64,000 bases of DNA from a virus, in the IMG/VR virus record IMGVR_UViG_3300044839_000009, positions 1 to 64,000 of that record; one strand, written 5' to 3'. Below the pieces are notes generated by a model. It had not been told where the DNA came from and ran no database searches. It was given only the letters and a program-made list of their open reading frames with translations. Every line of letters begins with the position of its first letter. Within the stretch, counting starts at the first letter, position 1. This document shows, piece after piece, positions 22,581 through 31,270 of this stretch. Both the position numbers and the translations under genes were made by a program.

Positions 22581-25500
22581 TCAGCGCTTGTACTGCTGGT
22601 AGGTCAGCGGGTTGCGCGCACCGCGCCGGAGGAAGGCCGCTTCGACGTCCTTGGAGAGCTTGTCGATTGTGGCGACGCTGCCCTCGATGTGGAATTCGAA
22701 GTGGTTGTGGATGACCGCCCCACCGCCGCCGGCGCTGGCGAGCCCAAGGCCGCGGCCGCCAATCGATCCGGCGCCGACGACTGCGCTGGCGAGGTTCGTC
22801 GCCGCCGTCGTCGCATGGTGGCTGCCGTGCTGGATGCCCAGTGCGAGGCCTTGCGGGATGAACTTGCCGAGTTCCGCGAAGACCCGCGACGGCGAGTGGA
22901 TCCCGAGGGCTTTCTCGATGGCTTTCCGCATAGCCTTGGCGATCTTCATCATCTGCTTCTCGATCGCCTTCTCCTGCGACTTCAGCCCCTTGACGAGGCC
23001 CTTCGCCGATTTGATGCCCGCCCCGTACATGGAGTCGGCGACGGCCGCGCCGGTGGAGTTCGCGGCGGTCTTCATCTGGCCCTGCATGCTGTTCAGCTGG
23101 GCGATAGTGCCCTTACTGGCCCCGGCCAGGGCTGCCGCCGTCGCTCCTCCCTGGTCAACTCCGGCGGCGGCGATCTGTGCGACTAGGTCCGAGCTGAGGC
23201 CCTTCTTCTTCAGGGCCTGCAGCTGTGCCGCGAACTGGGTCGCCTTCTGGACCTGTTCGCGCATGTTGTTGACGACGTCCTGCGAGGTGAGGGCGAAGCC
23301 CTCCTGCGGGGCGGTCGTCACGACAGATGCGGACTGCATGATGCCGGAGGCGACACTGTTGCGCTCCGACGTCCACGACTTCTGCAGGTCGGCGAGCTTC
23401 TTCTGCGCGGACTTGAGCCTCTTCGCCACCGAGTCGCGCTTGTTGGCGAGCGACATCAACAGCCTGTCGTCCTTGGCCATTGCCGCCTGGAGCTTCTTGT
23501 GGTGGCTGCCGAAATCCACATACAGGTTTCGGGCGAGGCGTTGTGTCGCCGACCGCACCCGCGCGGTGCTGCCGGTGAGCCCGTCGATGAGGCCGTGCAT
23601 GACCCAGGCGCCGAGTGCCTTGAACTTCTTGCTCGGGCTTGCGATACCCAACTCGCTGGCGAACGTTGACTGGGTGGCCACCGCGGCGCCTCGCATCGAC
23701 GCCACCACGCCGCCCGTGCCGCCGGTGATGCCGTCCGCCAGGCCCTGCATGAGGGCGATGCCGGAGTGGAGAGTCCAGCCGCGGCCGGAAAACGGCCCCT
23801 CCTTCGCTGGGGAGAACGGCAGCAGGTTCCGGGCCGCGTTGAGCGCTGACCTCACGGCGTTCGCCGGGGCTGAGATCATGCTCTTGATGCCGTTGACGAA
23901 GCCCTGCAGCAGGGACTTGCCGGAGTTGTACAGGTAGGAGCCGAGGCTTCCGAGGGCGCCGATGACACGCTTGGGTAGCCCCCTCACCCACGCGACGGCG
24001 AGCATGGCGACCGCGATGTTGGCCTGCTTGAAGCGCTGCCAGGCAGACGATGCGGCGTTGTACAGGTTGGCGCCCAGGGATGCGATGCCGCCGATGATGC
24101 GGCCCGGCAGTGCGGTGACCCAGCTGATCAGGGTGCGGCCCACTGCGACCGTCGCGCGGTAGGCGGCCGAGAACCCGGCGGTGATCTGCTTCCAGTGCTT
24201 GACGATGTAGGCGACCGCAAGGCCGATCGGTCCGGCGAGCAGCCCGATGAGGAGCACCCAGTGGGATTTGACGAAGTTCACGCAGAAGCCGACGGCGGCA
24301 TTCACCGCTGACTTGATCTGTGACCAGTATTTGATCACGCCGAGGACTGCCAGCCCGATCGGGCCGGTGATCAGCGCGAGGATCAGCTGCCAGTGCGCCT
24401 TGACGAAGTTGATCACGAAGGAGACGGCGGTAGCGATCGCGTGGAAGGTCGCGTTCACGGCATTCCGGAACCACGTGAAGTGCGTGTAGGCGTAGACCAG
24501 GCCCGCGACCAGTGCGGCGATCGCCAGCACGATCAGCATGATCGGGTTGGCGTCCATCGCGACGTTCAGCGCCCACTGCGCGACCGCAGCAGCCTTCTCT
24601 GCGATCGCCGACGCGATCAAGGCGATCTTCTGAGCCGTCCACGCCGCCGCAGCCCGGAGTCCAGCCAACGCCGACGCCGCCATCGACTTCGTGAAGTTCA
24701 GCGCCGCCAACGAAGCAGACTTCATCGCCCCGCCAACAGCGCGGACCCCCGAAGCCAGACCGCCCCACGCCGCCTTGCCGGCCGAGGCACTCACGCGGCC
24801 CACGCTCAACGCAAACGACTTCACCGCACCCGTGGCGCTCCTTGCCCCGGATGCCGCCATGCTGAACCCGCTGCGCAACTTCCCGCCGAAAGTTCCAGCG
24901 GCCCCGGTGGCTTCGGACGCCGCCGAGCTGGCGCTACGGAAGCCGCGAACCAGATTCGCGCTCGCCTTGCCCGCGCCGCCCAGGGCCGACGTGAACGGCT
25001 TGAGAGCGCCGCCGATGAACTTCAGCACCGAGCCGGCCAGGATGATGCCGATCGCGGCAGCCAGAACTTTCGTGGCGGCCGTGTGCTGGGTGAAGAATCC
25101 GATGACGGCCGACACGATCGGAATGAGCTTCGTGCCGATGGTGATCGCCGTTGTGGCGACGCGCTCCTTGAGCTGCGCCATCTGCACGTTGAACGTCTTC
25201 TGGGTCTGCGCCCAGCCCTCAACGTCCTTCCCGGCGTGCTTACTGGCTTCGCCGACCGCGGCGACGTTCTTGTTGAAGTCGCTGGCGTTCTCACCGCCGA
25301 GCATGAGCGCGGTGTTGAGGCCAGTGGCGCCGCCCATCATCTTCTTCATCGCCGCGTTGTAGGTCTCGGCCGCCGGACCGCCGCGCTTGAGCGCGTCATT
25401 GAAGCCGTGGGACTTCTCGTACAGGGCGAGAAACTGGGCGCCGAGGACGTGCTGGTCGGCTGGGAGAGCCTTGATCGACTTGTTGTAGTTTTTGACACTG

Positions 25501-26468
25501 GTGGATCCGTTGGCGAGGCCGTCGGCCAGGTGCTTCACGGTGGGTGGCATCGAGCCGAGCATCGTTTTGAGGTCGGCCGATGCCTGCTTGGTCTTGTTGA
25601 ACGTGGACAGCAGGACCGTCCCCGCCTTGCCCATGTGAGTCAGGACGGCCTTCTGCAGCAAGTCGATGGTGCCAGTCAGGCCGCGCTTCCCGAGGTGCGT
25701 GGAGACGTCGTTGCTGGAGATGCCCAGCCTCTGCATCTCTTGGACGGCGACGTTGTTCGGTGCCTGCAAGGAGCGAATGGAGAACGCCAACTCCTGGGTG
25801 GCTTCGCGCGCCGACGTGCCGTGGTTGGTGAGGGTGGCGATGGCGCCGCCGACCTCGGCGAATTTCAGGTGTGCGGAGGCGGCGATCGGCAGGACCGTCG
25901 ACAGTGATCCGGCGAACTCGGCGAACGTCATCTTGCCGTGGCCGACGGCGGCGATCATCTGGTTGGTGATGGTCACGGCCGCCGACGCGGGCATGTGGTA
26001 GCTCTTGAGCGCAGAGGTCACCGCGTTGGTGACCTCCGCGAGCGGAGCCTGCTCCGCGCGGGCGCCCTGCGCCGCCACTCGCAGCACCTCGAGCCCGGCC
26101 TTGCCGTGGAACCCGGCGGACTCCACCATGTACATGCCGTCGGCGAGTTCCTTGGTGCCGGTGCCCGTCTGTACGGCGACGCTCTTGACCCCGTCGGACA
26201 CCATTTTCAGCTTGCCCTGCGACTCGCCGGCCGTGGTGACGAGCTTTTGCATCGACGCCTGGAAGTCGCCGGCCATCTTGACGCTAACGGCCGCGATGCC
26301 CAGTCCAGCAATGGTGGTGGCCTTGCCGACCTTGGTCATCATGCCGCCGAGGCCGCCCATGCGCTGCGTAAAAGACTCGCCGCGCACCGCCGCCTCACCC
26401 AGGCCGCGAGCGAACGGGGCGGTCTCCACCCGGAGGACAGCGAACAGGTCGGCAACCTCAGCGCCCAT
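22581..26468 (-). CDS. Tape measure protein
   Basis: 1295 aa from the ATG at 26468 (AAGGGGG upstream). The N-terminal 350 residues match the TP901-type tape measure core (GLGIAAVSVKMAGDFQASMQKLVTTAGES, ELAFSIRSLQAPN). A central region has hydrophobic helices (VLAAAIGIILAGSVL, IVLAIAALVAGLVYAY), followed by coiled coils and two GIxSPSK/R motifs near the C-terminus. Longest gene of the window; it sets tail length. Its start lies 48 bp from a divergent lipoprotein gene. Confidence 0.95.
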   Translation of the reverse strand: MGAEVADLFAVLRVETAPFARGLGEAAVRGESFTQRMGGLGGMMTKVGKATTIAGLGIAAVSVKMAGDFQASMQKLVTTAGESQGKLKMVSDGVKSVAVQTGTGTKELADGMYMVESAGFHGKAGLEVLRVAAQGARAEQAPLAEVTNAVTSALKSYHMPASAAVTITNQMIAAVGHGKMTFAEFAGSLSTVLPIAASAHLKFAEVGGAIATLTNHGTSAREATQELAFSIRSLQAPNNVAVQEMQRLGISSNDVSTHLGKRGLTGTIDLLQKAVLTHMGKAGTVLLSTFNKTKQASADLKTMLGSMPPTVKHLADGLANGSTSVKNYNKSIKALPADQHVLGAQFLALYEKSHGFNDALKRGGPAAETYNAAMKKMMGGATGLNTALMLGGENASDFNKNVAAVGEASKHAGKDVEGWAQTQKTFNVQMAQLKERVATTAITIGTKLIPIVSAVIGFFTQHTAATKVLAAAIGIILAGSVLKFIGGALKPFTSALGGAGKASANLVRGFRSASSAASEATGAAGTFGGKLRSGFSMAASGARSATGAVKSFALSVGRVSASAGKAAWGGLASGVRAVGGAMKSASLAALNFTKSMAASALAGLRAAAAWTAQKIALIASAIAEKAAAVAQWALNVAMDANPIMLIVLAIAALVAGLVYAYTHFTWFRNAVNATFHAIATAVSFVINFVKAHWQLILALITGPIGLAVLGVIKYWSQIKSAVNAAVGFCVNFVKSHWVLLIGLLAGPIGLAVAYIVKHWKQITAGFSAAYRATVAVGRTLISWVTALPGRIIGGIASLGANLYNAASSAWQRFKQANIAVAMLAVAWVRGLPKRVIGALGSLGSYLYNSGKSLLQGFVNGIKSMISAPANAVRSALNAARNLLPFSPAKEGPFSGRGWTLHSGIALMQGLADGITGGTGGVVASMRGAAVATQSTFASELGIASPSKKFKALGAWVMHGLIDGLTGSTARVRSATQRLARNLYVDFGSHHKKLQAAMAKDDRLLMSLANKRDSVAKRLKSAQKKLADLQKSWTSERNSVASGIMQSASVVTTAPQEGFALTSQDVVNNMREQVQKATQFAAQLQALKKKGLSSDLVAQIAAAGVDQGGATAAALAGASKGTIAQLNSMQGQMKTAANSTGAAVADSMYGAGIKSAKGLVKGLKSQEKAIEKQMMKIAKAMRKAIEKALGIHSPSRVFAELGKFIPQGLALGIQHGSHHATTAATNLASAVVGAGSIGGRGLGLASAGGGGAVIHNHFEFHIEGSVATIDKLSKDVEAAFLRRGARNPLTYQQYKR

Positions 26469-26479
26469 GGCGAACCCCC

Positions 26480-26507
26480 TTGGCAATCGATCAGGGGCCG
26501 CTACGGT
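26480..26507 (+). promoter_or_regulatory. Promoter of the lipoprotein moron
   Basis: TTGGCA (26480-26485), a 16-bp spacer, and TACGGT (26502-26507). The ATG follows 8 nt after the -10, so the message is nearly or fully leaderless. Confidence 0.6.
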
Positions 26508-26515
26508 GTGGCGGC

Positions 26516-26908
26516 ATGAGAACACGAAGAGCAGCGGCAGCGTTGGTGTTGTGTGCGGGAATGGCCCTGGCGGGCTGCGGGAGCAGTGGCGGTTCGACAA
26601 GCCCGGCCAGTAGTCCAGCGGAGCCGGTCCCTCAGGAGGTGCGGGACCTCGACGTAGCCGACTTCGGCAACGCCAGCGCGCAGGCCGCCTACGACAAGGC
26701 GTTCACGACCCTGTCCGGACGCTGCAAAGAGAAGGGCGTAGGACTCGCCAACGAAGTCGGCGAAGTGCTGAAACTCCTCAAGGAGAGCGGCGTGCACGAC
26801 GAGACCCGGCTCACCGTCATGCAGCACATGACCCAGTCCATCCCCGCCGGCCAGAAGATGAGCTGCGCCGACATCGGCGGCGCCTACGTCACCCTGCGCA
26901 CCACCTGA
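26516..26908 (+). CDS. Lipoprotein moron, candidate superinfection-exclusion protein
   Basis: 130 aa from the ATG at 26516. A lipoprotein signal peptide (MRTRRAAAALVLCAGMALAGC) with lipobox LAGC and lipidated C21 is followed by a Ser/Gly linker and an 85-residue helical domain with two cysteines (GRCKEKG, MSCADIGG) that could form a disulfide. It is the only plus-strand gene in the 13.8-48.4 kb late block, wedged between the tape measure and tail-completion genes, with its own promoter. Lipoproteins such as Ltp of phage TP-J34 block DNA entry of related phages through the tape measure; that role is inferred here. Confidence 0.75.
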   Translation: MRTRRAAAALVLCAGMALAGCGSSGGSTSPASSPAEPVPQEVRDLDVADFGNASAQAAYDKAFTTLSGRCKEKGVGLANEVGEVLKLLKESGVHDETRLTVMQHMTQSIPAGQKMSCADIGGAYVTLRTT

Positions 26909-27373
26909 TCAGATACGTGGCCAGCCCGGGCGGTACACCATCTGGTACAGCTGCGGAGCGACGACCCGCACTCCGAAATCGAAGGCGGGCTTCAGGAACG
27001 GGTACGTCGCGCCGTTTTTCAGGCCCGTCTCCAGGTACAGCCCGTACTTGCTGGACTGGGTGCGCCCGTAAGGCGGGGTGAAGCCGACCCCGGTGCCGAC
27101 TCTCGTCTCCCACCCGCCGCCCGTGAACACCACCGGCGAGTGGGTGATGGAGCGCCGCAGCGTCCCCGAGACGACCGCCGGACCCGACCCGGGCCGGGCC
27201 GGTGTCGGCGTGCCGCGCTTGTGCGCCCCACTGCTGGCGTTGATCTTCGCCTGTCGTTCGACGGCCTGGGCGAGCCGGACCAGGACCGTGCGGGACTTCT
27301 TCTGTGCGTCTGCGTTGATCTCGGCGAACAGGCGCGTGAACATGCCCGGTCGAAGTTCCGGCACCGCAATCAC
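26909..27373 (-). CDS. HK97 gp10-like tail-completion protein
   Basis: 154 aa from the GTG at 27373, overlapping the stop of the upstream frame (GTGA). The layout RLAQAVERQAKINASSG, VVSGTLRRSI, WETRVGTGVGFTPPYGRTQ...YLETGLKNGATYPFLKPAFD is that of the HK97-gp10/neck-tail completion family. Its place between the chaperone genes and the tape measure is less usual than upstream of the tail tube. It ends 1 bp from the lipoprotein stop. Confidence 0.65.
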   Translation of the reverse strand: MIAVPELRPGMFTRLFAEINADAQKKSRTVLVRLAQAVERQAKINASSGAHKRGTPTPARPGSGPAVVSGTLRRSITHSPVVFTGGGWETRVGTGVGFTPPYGRTQSSKYGLYLETGLKNGATYPFLKPAFDFGVRVVAPQLYQMVYRPGWPRI

Positions 27374-27642
27374 CCCCGGCTCTGGCGGTCGGCCTTGCGG
27401 CGTTCCCGTTCCATCTCGCGTTCCTCGTACTGCCCGACCATGCCGAGGAAGTCGAGGGTGTATCTGCGCACGTACATGGGTGTGGCCTGCAACTGCTCCC
27501 ACGACCAGTGCATGCGGCGCATCAGCAGGAAGTCCGCCCACTCCGGGGGTGCGCTGTCTCCGGCCCAGGTGCCCTCGATGATGGACTCGACCGGGATGAG
27601 GACGTCCTCGTAGTAGGGGCTGCCGGGCCCTACTGAGGGTTT
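27370..27642 (-). CDS. Tail assembly chaperone, -1 frame extension (T)
   Basis: About 90 codons read in the -1 frame from the slippery site at 27636-27642: KPSV at the junction, then VESIIEGTWAGDSAPPEWADFL and a charged end (EEREMERERRKADRQSRG). No good independent start exists. It is expected only as the C-terminal part of a fusion to the 27630-28034 protein, like lambda G-T. It should bind the tape measure and the tail tube during assembly. Confidence 0.75.
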   Translation of the reverse strand, partial: KPSVGPGSPYYEDVLIPVESIIEGTWAGDSAPPEWADFLLMRRMHWSWEQLQATPMYVRRYTLDFLGMVGQYEEREMERERRKADRQSRG

Positions 27643-28034
27643 GTGACGCGGCCGATCTCCTCCATGACGCGGTTGAGGATGACCATGGGGAGCTTCGCGA
27701 CGTTCTCTGCGGTGACCTTGCCGAGGCGGGGCTGTGTGCCGCCTTCGAGGCGGGCGAGGATGTCGGCGGGGTCGGCATCGGGGTCGATGTCGAGGCTGTC
27801 GCCAGGGCTGAACGCCTCGTAGACCTTCCAGGCGACGATGAGACCAGCCATCATTTTGTAGCCGGCGTCATTGGCGGCCTTCGGGTCGACGGGCTCGCCG
27901 TTCTCCTTGAGTTCGACGTCCTCAGGGGTGAGGTCGGCGGGCGGCAGGAGCTGCGGGTTCTTCATGAGTACAGAGCAGCCTTCGCCCAGGTCGGGAAAGG
28001 CCATCAGTACATACGGGTTGGTGTAGCCCGGCAT
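27630..28034 (-). CDS. Tail assembly chaperone (G-like)
   Basis: 134 aa from the ATG at 28034. The second half is helical (KAANDAGYKMMAGLIVAWKVYEAF, VAKLPMVILNRVMEEIG). The heptamer A AAC CCT lies two codons before the stop, a classic XXXYYYZ slippery site that moves ribosomes into the -1 frame. Position between tail tube and tape measure genes is diagnostic. Confidence 0.85.
   Translation of the reverse strand: MPGYTNPYVLMAFPDLGEGCSVLMKNPQLLPPADLTPEDVELKENGEPVDPKAANDAGYKMMAGLIVAWKVYEAFSPGDSLDIDPDADPADILARLEGGTQPRLGKVTAENVAKLPMVILNRVMEEIGRVTNPQ
27636..27642 (-). promoter_or_regulatory. Programmed -1 frameshift site A AAC CCT
   Basis: The heptamer fits XXXYYYZ in the zero frame, and the -1 frame stays open for about 90 codons from here. 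The zero-frame TAG follows after one codon. Confidence 0.8.
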
Positions 28035-28052
28035 GGGTGGTTCTCCTAGCGG

Positions 28053-28100
28053 GTGAGGGCGTTGAGGGCGTGGACCCTGGCCGTGCCGCGACGCCCTCAC
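28053..28100 (-). terminator. Long hairpin after the tail tube gene
   Basis: GTGAGGGCGT pairs with ACGCCCTCAC over a 28-nt loop, between the tail tube stop and the chaperone start. It may reduce read-through from the strongly expressed tail tube gene. Confidence 0.5.
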
Positions 28101-28139
28101 GCACGACACAGCCAGGGAGTAGAAAAGCGCAGGTCAGGG

Positions 28140-29297
28140 CTAGTACGCCGCCGAAACGTAGTTCTTCAGGATGGCCTGCACAGACCCGGAGTCGGTGGTG
28201 TTGTAGACGCCGTTGATCTCGAAGTCGGCCTGCACGTAGGTGCCGGACACGTCGGGCTTGCCCTTCGACCAGCCGCCCTGCGTCGTGGTGATCGTCAGGG
28301 ATGCGCCGCCCGCGTCGACGCCCGCGCCGATGGGCTGGACCAGGGCCATGCTGGTCGGGTTGCCCTGGAGCGCGTTGAGGTACAGGTTGTAGTCCGCGTC
28401 CGACTCGTAGATCGCCTTGTAGGTGATGTCCGCATCGAGGACGCCGGTGAACACTTCGCGGGGCTGCTGGCTGCCGTTGCTGGCGTGGATGGCCTCGCCC
28501 GGGCGCTTGAGCGCCAGGTCGTAGGACAGGCCGCGCGTACTGGTGGCGCCGGCGTTGGTCATGGCGAACTGCCAGCCGAGGAACGGCGGCGGCTCGCTGA
28601 ACGCGGGGGTCGCACTTTGGACCGAGCCGATCCAGCCGATGTACTTGGCGCCGACGGTGGCGATGCCCTTCGGGTCGACCTTGAGGGAGACGTCGGTCAG
28701 CATGCAGCCCGGGTAGCCCCAGGCCTCGAACGCGTTGTGCTGGGTGAGGCTGTAGGTGGGCTTGGCGGCGGACGCGGACTGCTTGAAGGTGTGGGTGGTC
28801 TGGCTGAGGACGGCGACGGCCGAGGTGTGGGCGAACGTCAGGCCGCCCGCGGGGGTGACGATGGGGATGGTGAACGGTCCCACGCCAGTGGGGGTGCCTG
28901 TGGTGGCGTACTCGATCTTGGCGCCGGTGTCGATCTGGATGGTGGAGCCGAGCGGGATCGTCGCGGCCGTGGTGATTGACGTGGCGCCCGCGGTCGTCGA
29001 CGCCGACAGGGTCGTCGTCACGCCCGGGGTGACAGTGTCGGGGCCGATGATCCGCAGCGCGTAGCCGACCGAGTCGGGGTAGGCGTTCCACTCCAGGTCG
29101 ACCGTCGAGTCCCCGGCGCCCTGGTACAGGCCCTGCAGGTTCGAGTCGTTGTTGCGGTACGACTCGTCACGCAGCGGGTCGTAGCCGATCTCGAAGTCCA
29201 GCTTCGTGCACGGCAGGTAGTACGTGGGGGTCAGCCACGTTCCCTGGGTGGCTTCCTTGGCCAGGCCCACATATGCGAGCCGCCCGAGAAGGGTCAT
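28140..29297 (-). CDS. Major tail (tube) protein
   Basis: 385 aa. Begins LGRLAYVGLAKEATQGTWLTPTYYLP, the common start of actinophage tail tube proteins, followed by DESYRNNDS and beta-rich repeats. A central insertion (about 95-165) is rich in Thr/Ala with TSITTAATIPLGSTIQI, like an Ig-like surface domain. Position upstream of the frameshifted chaperones supports the call. Confidence 0.85.
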   Translation of the reverse strand: MTLLGRLAYVGLAKEATQGTWLTPTYYLPCTKLDFEIGYDPLRDESYRNNDSNLQGLYQGAGDSTVDLEWNAYPDSVGYALRIIGPDTVTPGVTTTLSASTTAGATSITTAATIPLGSTIQIDTGAKIEYATTGTPTGVGPFTIPIVTPAGGLTFAHTSAVAVLSQTTHTFKQSASAAKPTYSLTQHNAFEAWGYPGCMLTDVSLKVDPKGIATVGAKYIGWIGSVQSATPAFSEPPPFLGWQFAMTNAGATSTRGLSYDLALKRPGEAIHASNGSQQPREVFTGVLDADITYKAIYESDADYNLYLNALQGNPTSMALVQPIGAGVDAGGASLTITTTQGGWSKGKPDVSGTYVQADFEINGVYNTTDSGSVQAILKNYVSAAY

Positions 29298-29548
29298 CGC
29301 GGCTCACCTCCTTCGGTGTCCGCCGCGGTCGCCCGCCGGGTCTTGGTGGTGGTCTTGGGCTGCGGCGCCTCGTCGGCGGCAGGCTGCTCGGGTTCGTCGT
29401 CGACGGGTGTCCAGCCGTCGAGGAGCACGGGGTGTTCGTGGACCTCGCCGACCTCGACCCGGACGGGCGGCTCGCTGGCGAACGTCCAGGCGCTGCCGGT
29501 TGTGTTGCGTTGACGGACGGGCGGCTGTTCGGTGGGGTCGGGGCTCAC
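29294..29548 (-). CDS. Small acidic head-tail region protein
   Basis: 84 aa. The core VEVGEVHEHPVLLDGWTPVDDE is typical of small actinophage proteins encoded beside the tail tube gene, and a low-complexity tail (AADEAPQPKTTTKTRRATAA) follows. It overlaps the tail tube start by 4 bp (ATGA). Role unknown; possibly a tube-associated protein. Confidence 0.65.
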   Translation of the reverse strand: MSPDPTEQPPVRQRNTTGSAWTFASEPPVRVEVGEVHEHPVLLDGWTPVDDEPEQPAADEAPQPKTTTKTRRATAADTEGGEPR

Positions 29549-29624
29549 GGTGGACTCCTGCGACAGGGAGGGGGCATGGAAAAGGCCCCCGCGAGACGGG
29601 AGCCGAAGGAGAGGGAGGGGCAGG

Positions 29625-30146
29625 TCAGGACGTGTAGTCCTTGTCGTCCGCCTGGTAGGTGATGGTTGCGCTCAGGTCGGCCTTGGCGAGCATCGACTGC
29701 TCCGGATCGGCGAAGTCGACGGCGATGGCGTTGGGGTCCTGGGCGACGCTCATGAAGCGGGCGCCGTGCGTCTTGTCGAGCGGGAACGTGAGGACCGGCC
29801 CGCTGATCCGCCGAAGGACCAGCTCGACCGCGGCGTCGAAGTCCCGCTGTACGGATTCGGCTTGGCCGGACGGTGACGACTGCGGCCAGTACAGGCGCAG
29901 CACGAACGGATAGTGGTTGATCATCCGGTTGAAGCCGAAGCGCTCCGCCCGGATCTGTCCGCGCGTCACATACAGTCGCCGCTGGCGTTGCGCCGGGGTG
30001 CGTGGCACATACGCCTGCACCACATCGAACGGTCCGCCGTAGGCCGTCAGCAGCCCCGGTAGGCCGTCCGTGGCGTCGTAGGCGGCCAGCCATGCCGCCT
30101 CGCGATCGACGGCGTCAGCACTGCTCACCAGATCCGGAGTGCTCAC
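29625..30146 (-). CDS. Tail terminator-like neck protein
   Basis: 173 aa with FDVVQAYVPRTPAQRQRRLYVTRGQ, MINHYPFVLRLYWP and an alternating helix-strand order ending LSATITYQADDKDY. Size, position between connectors and tail tube, and fold pattern fit a tail terminator/neck protein. Confidence 0.55.
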   Translation of the reverse strand: MSTPDLVSSADAVDREAAWLAAYDATDGLPGLLTAYGGPFDVVQAYVPRTPAQRQRRLYVTRGQIRAERFGFNRMINHYPFVLRLYWPQSSPSGQAESVQRDFDAAVELVLRRISGPVLTFPLDKTHGARFMSVAQDPNAIAVDFADPEQSMLAKADLSATITYQADDKDYTS

Positions 30147-30158
30147 CAGCCACCACCC

Positions 30159-30833
30159 TCACGTGCGCTGGTAGTTGCAGAGGATCTTCTCCGCCTGCGC
30201 GGAAAGCGCCCCCGGATCGTGGGAGAACTGCGTACCGGCAGGGTCGATCTCGCCCAGCACCAGCGAGGCGGTGAGCAGCTTGCAGGCGCGCATCAGGTCG
30301 GCCGGCACGGTGGTGTAGCCGCCGTCGTAGGTGACGCGGATCAGCGAACCGGGGGGCAGGAACGTGCCGAGCTGGAACCAGATGTGACCGGAGTCCGGCT
30401 CAGCGCCGACGATCTGCGCCGGCGCGATCTTCTGCGAACCGCCATAGGACTGGAAGATCGTCACCGTCAGGTTGGCGTAGGTCCACATCTCCGGGTAGCG
30501 GGGCGCGAACTCATTCAGCCACACATGCCGGACCAGATCGGTGCCAGTGCCGCCCATCGCCGAGGCGTAGGACGCGCCGACGGTGGCCTGCAAGCTCATC
30601 GGCATGTCCGTGCCGCCGGACAGTTCGTCCGGGTCGATGCCGGTGGCCCGGTGGGTTTCCGGCACGCTGGCGAACGGTGCGAGCCGGCGTCCGGCGATGC
30701 CCTCACACTGGCGAGTCGCCTCGCCCATCAGCGTGCTGAGGGCGTCGGGCGCGTAGTCGCGGACCAGGTCGGCGAACTGCCCGGTCTGCATGTCCGCCGA
30801 CGTCGCGAGCGGGACCGGGGAGTCCGCGGTCAT
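30159..30833 (-). CDS. Head-tail connector (adaptor) protein
   Basis: 224 aa. N-terminal helices (FADLVRDYAPDALSTLMGEATRQCEGIAGRRL), a beta region with IVGAEPDSGHIWFQLG and LIRVTYDGGY, and C-terminal helix VPADLMRACKLLTASLVLG. This is the pattern of gp6/gp15-type adaptors between capsid and tail. Confidence 0.7.
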   Translation of the reverse strand: MTADSPVPLATSADMQTGQFADLVRDYAPDALSTLMGEATRQCEGIAGRRLAPFASVPETHRATGIDPDELSGGTDMPMSLQATVGASYASAMGGTGTDLVRHVWLNEFAPRYPEMWTYANLTVTIFQSYGGSQKIAPAQIVGAEPDSGHIWFQLGTFLPPGSLIRVTYDGGYTTVPADLMRACKLLTASLVLGEIDPAGTQFSHDPGALSAQAEKILCNYQRT

Positions 30834-30836
30834 CGG

Positions 30837-31202
30837 CTACTCCTCGACGGGTGCGGGCTTGCGGGCGGACGTCTTGCGGGCCGCGGCCTTCTTCGCCGCG
30901 GGCTTGGCCTCCGGCTCGGGCTCGGCGGCCGGTTCACCCTCCGGCGCGTCGGGGTCGATCTCCGACAGCTCCGGGGTTTCACCGCTGTCCGGCTCCGGCT
31001 CGGGTTCGGGATCCGGGGCGACCTGGGGATCCTCGGCCAGCTCTGCATCGGCCGGGGTGTCGACGACGGAGAAACCGCCGTCCGGGATGGCCAGCAGGAT
31101 GACAGCCTGCTCGTAGGGCACCGGGACGACCGCGCCGTCCTCGGGCCACGTGTTGCCGAAGCTGTCGGCTCCGGCCTGGGACTTGTGGACGTTGACGTCC
31201 AT
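30837..31202 (-). CDS. Small capsid-adjacent protein with acidic and Lys/Ala-rich tail
   Basis: 121 aa from the ATG at 31202 (AAGGAGG upstream). A short globular start (YEQAVILLAIPDGGFSVVD) is followed by a Pro/Glu-rich stretch and an AAKKAAARKTSARK tail. Immediately downstream of the major capsid gene. Could be a head decoration or DNA-binding protein; unproven. Confidence 0.6.
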   Translation of the reverse strand: MDVNVHKSQAGADSFGNTWPEDGAVVPVPYEQAVILLAIPDGGFSVVDTPADAELAEDPQVAPDPEPEPEPDSGETPELSEIDPDAPEGEPAAEPEPEAKPAAKKAAARKTSARKPAPVEE

Positions 31203-31220
31203 GAGTGCGCCTCCTTGGCG

Positions 31221-31259
31221 CCGCACGGGACCGCGGCGAGCAGCAGCGGTCCCGTGCGG
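31221..31259 (-). terminator. 14-bp stem-loop after the major capsid gene
   Basis: CCGCACGGGACCGC/GCGGTCCCGTGCGG around an 11-nt loop, located 12 bp past the capsid stop. Confidence 0.7.
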
Positions 31260-31270
31260 GGTTGGAACGG

